Source: G965198795 sp965198795 (lineage in GTDB: Bacteria > Pseudomonadota > Alphaproteobacteria > Rhodospirillales > Casp-alpha2). Taken from it: DNA of 64,000 bases. The notes below the pieces were generated by a model. That model was not told the origin of the DNA. It worked only from the letters and a program-made list of their open reading frames with translations, and made no database searches. Both the position numbers and the translations under genes were made by a program. Location: NCBI GenBank assembly GCA_965198795.1, contig OZ240674.1, positions 2,914,001-2,978,000 of the forward strand, in the 5' to 3' direction. The first letter of the stretch is position 1, and each line of letters begins with the position of its first letter. Shown piece after piece: positions 62,609 to 64,000 of the stretch.

Positions 62609-63370
62609 ATGTCACAACCCACATTGCGGAACCGCATGCGGCGAGGGGACACCCTGGCTGGGACATTCCTTAAAACGCCGTCTTTTCAGCTTATCGAGAT
62701 TCTCGCCAAGTCGGGCATGGATTTTGTGGCCCTGGACGCCGAACACGCGCCCTTCGGCCGCAACGACATCGACGCCTGCATGGCCGTGGGCCGTGCGCTT
62801 AATTTTCCAGTCCTCGTCCGAATTCCAGACGGCAATGCGGCGGAAATCCTCAAAGTCCTGGATTGCGGGGCCGCCGGCGTTATCGTTCCCCATGTGGCAA
62901 GCGTCGAAAAAGCGGCCCAGATTGACAAGTGGGCGCGCTTCGGCCACGGCGGCAGGGGGTACGCCGGGTCCAGCCGGTGGGCCGGCTATACGACCCGCTC
63001 AATGCCGGAACTGTTGGATCAAAGCGCCAACGAGACCATCGTTATCGCCCAGATCGAAGAACCCGAAGGCGTCGACGCGGCCGAGGGAATAGCCGCCGTG
63101 GACGGCGTCGACGGCCTGTTCGTGGGACCCGCCGACTTGTCGGTCTGCCTTGGCGTGACGGATACGGGCGCGCCGGAAATCATGGAGGCCATGAAACGGG
63201 TTGGCGACGCCTGCCGCGTGAATGGCAAGACGGCCATGACTTTTGTCAGCTGCGCAAGCCAGGCGGCGGGGTTGAAGGAAAGAGGGCTCACCATGTTCTT
63301 TGTGGCGTCCGAACAGTCCTTTGTTCTGAACGCGGCCAGGGACGCGGCCAACGATCTGCGCGCCTTGTGA
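62609..63370 (+). CDS. HpcH/HpaI-family aldolase
   Basis: A 253-residue class II aldolase cleaving 4-hydroxy-2-oxoacids to pyruvate and an aldehyde. Seen are FVALDAEHAPFGRNDIDACM (catalytic His), LVRIPDG (Arg), GAAGVIVPHVASVEKA, a glycine-rich loop GRGYAGSSRW, VIAQIEEPEGV (metal Glu) and GLFVGPADLSVCLG (metal Asp). It lies 17 bases after the Ldh-family gene with AGGGAG before the start. In context it would cleave the oxoacid produced by the two dehydrogenases. Confidence 0.92.
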   Translation: MSQPTLRNRMRRGDTLAGTFLKTPSFQLIEILAKSGMDFVALDAEHAPFGRNDIDACMAVGRALNFPVLVRIPDGNAAEILKVLDCGAAGVIVPHVASVEKAAQIDKWARFGHGGRGYAGSSRWAGYTTRSMPELLDQSANETIVIAQIEEPEGVDAAEGIAAVDGVDGLFVGPADLSVCLGVTDTGAPEIMEAMKRVGDACRVNGKTAMTFVSCASQAAGLKERGLTMFFVASEQSFVLNAARDAANDLRAL

Positions 63371-63566
63371 CAAAGGATGCGGACTCATGTCCGTTTCAAC
63401 GAAACAACCGGCGCGTCCGGCCCAATGGGACACGCCAACCATCCATAACGCGCCTGGGATCACCAAATCCGGGCGGCGGCGCGGTGATCGATCGTCCATT
63501 GGCCTCGCTGCGCCCGCCATCCAAAGCCTCCACACCTTGTGACGTTCATCTGGCCGCGGCCAGTTC

Positions 63567-64000
63567 ATGGCCATCGAGGAAAACTTCAACATCGCGTTCG
63601 TTGCCGAGCTTGCGCGCAAAGAGAGGCAAATCCAGCAGAACTACCGGCCTATCTTCGCCGTGCATAAGCGGTTCGCTCGCAGGCCCGGCACGCTGTTTCG
63701 CGCTCTGACGCTCTCGGAATTCTCAGACCACCCAGTTACCAAGACGTTTTTCGAGTCGAACGGCCGCCCCGGCAAGAAGGCCGCCGATCCCTCAATAAAT
63801 GCGCCTCAATCAAAAACCTTGGCGAATATTCGAGCTGCAACGCCAGTCTCGTTTGCGAAGGTCCGGCCAAGCGCAATCGCCGCGCCTGTCCATCATGTGG
63901 TCAAGTCAACCAATATCCCCGCCCCGAAAACGGTCCTCCGCGCCACCGCCGGATCGCGATTGAGTATTTCAATCCCGAACGTAAGAAAACGCTTAAGGGC
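63567..64000 (+). pseudogene. DUF1156-type DNA methylase fragment, frameshifted and cut by the window edge
   Basis: From ATG 63567 the frame reads MAIEENFNIAFVAELARKER, then VHKRFARRPGTLFRALTLSE, the conserved N-terminus of DUF1156-containing (Zn-ribbon) DNA adenine methylases. It keeps similarity to about AADP near 63790, where the PFMGGGT SAM motif should follow but does not. After a shift to another frame (63800 onward) the translation regains similarity, with ACPSCGQVNQYPRP and RRIAIEYFNPERKK, a part that normally lies further on. So there is an internal deletion with frameshift. The rest lies outside the window. The 196 bases before it hold no supported gene. Confidence 0.62.

Noticed and set aside
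63387..63542. 51-codon open frame between the aldolase and the methylase fragment
   Set aside because: No ribosome-binding site and no recognisable sequence; more likely remnant DNA at a junction.
62999..63619. 206-codon minus-strand open frame opposite the aldolase
   Set aside because: It is a shadow of the GC-rich aldolase gene and of the methylase start; no domain is visible.

Overview
The window is about 60% GC chromosomal DNA from an alphaproteobacterium. The evidence is an unbroken division and cell-wall (dcw) cluster running mraZ to ftsZ and then lpxC-bamD-recN-ligA, an FtsZ with a long acidic linker, a uvrC-pgsA-mobB-moeA-moaD-moaE block, and an obgE-proB-proA-nadD-rsfS-rlmH / gpmI-envC-ctpA-deacetylase-rppH block. 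The ompR-envZ / marR / branched-chain aminotransferase neighbourhood resembles Rhodospirillales-type genomes; that finer placement is inference.

Layout. 1-855: end of a Panacea-domain antitoxin gene and a small partner gene, probably a toxin-antitoxin pair. 0.9-2.6 kb: a heavily decayed IS481-family insertion sequence whose dead transposase is punctuated by short tandem repeats. 2.6-27.4 kb: ligA, recN, bamD, lpxC and the full dcw cluster, all on the minus strand and mostly joined by 4-base ATGA overlaps. A TGGG array with 10-bp spacing over a TTGACA promoter (27.55-27.60 kb) is the likely MraZ-controlled start of this operon. 28.0-31.9 kb: csaA, an EnvZ/OmpR-like two-component pair, a MarR regulator and a divergent branched-chain aminotransferase. 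31.9-35.3 kb: a LOG-family gene and four molybdenum-cofactor genes. 35.4-46.9 kb: pgsA, uvrC, two folate-type genes, a Na+/Ca2+ exchanger, rppH, and an envelope operon (deacetylase-like, ctpA, envC, gpmI). 47.2-48.6 kb: a broken PD-(D/E)XK nuclease-like gene. 48.7-54.8 kb: rlmH, rsfS, nadD, proA, proB, obgE, rpmA, rplU.

55.2 kb to the end is accessory in character. It has a tRNA-Ser(CGA), a wrecked glyA copy, and a catabolic module: a fused TRAP permease, its binding protein and a tiny membrane protein on the minus strand, and divergently a GntR/FCD regulator, two 2-hydroxyacid dehydrogenases of unrelated folds and an HpcH/HpaI aldolase. A frameshifted DUF1156-type DNA methylase fragment runs off the right edge.

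How the parts work together. The dcw genes make lipid-linked peptidoglycan precursor (MurC-F, Ddl, MurB, MraY, MurG) and the septal machine (FtsQLIWAZ). LpxC and BamD serve the outer membrane. The envC/ctpA group trims and regulates the wall. The catabolic module reads as import of a hydroxyacid, oxidation of either enantiomer to one 2-oxoacid, and retro-aldol cleavage, under a regulator that probably binds a palindrome between the divergent promoters.
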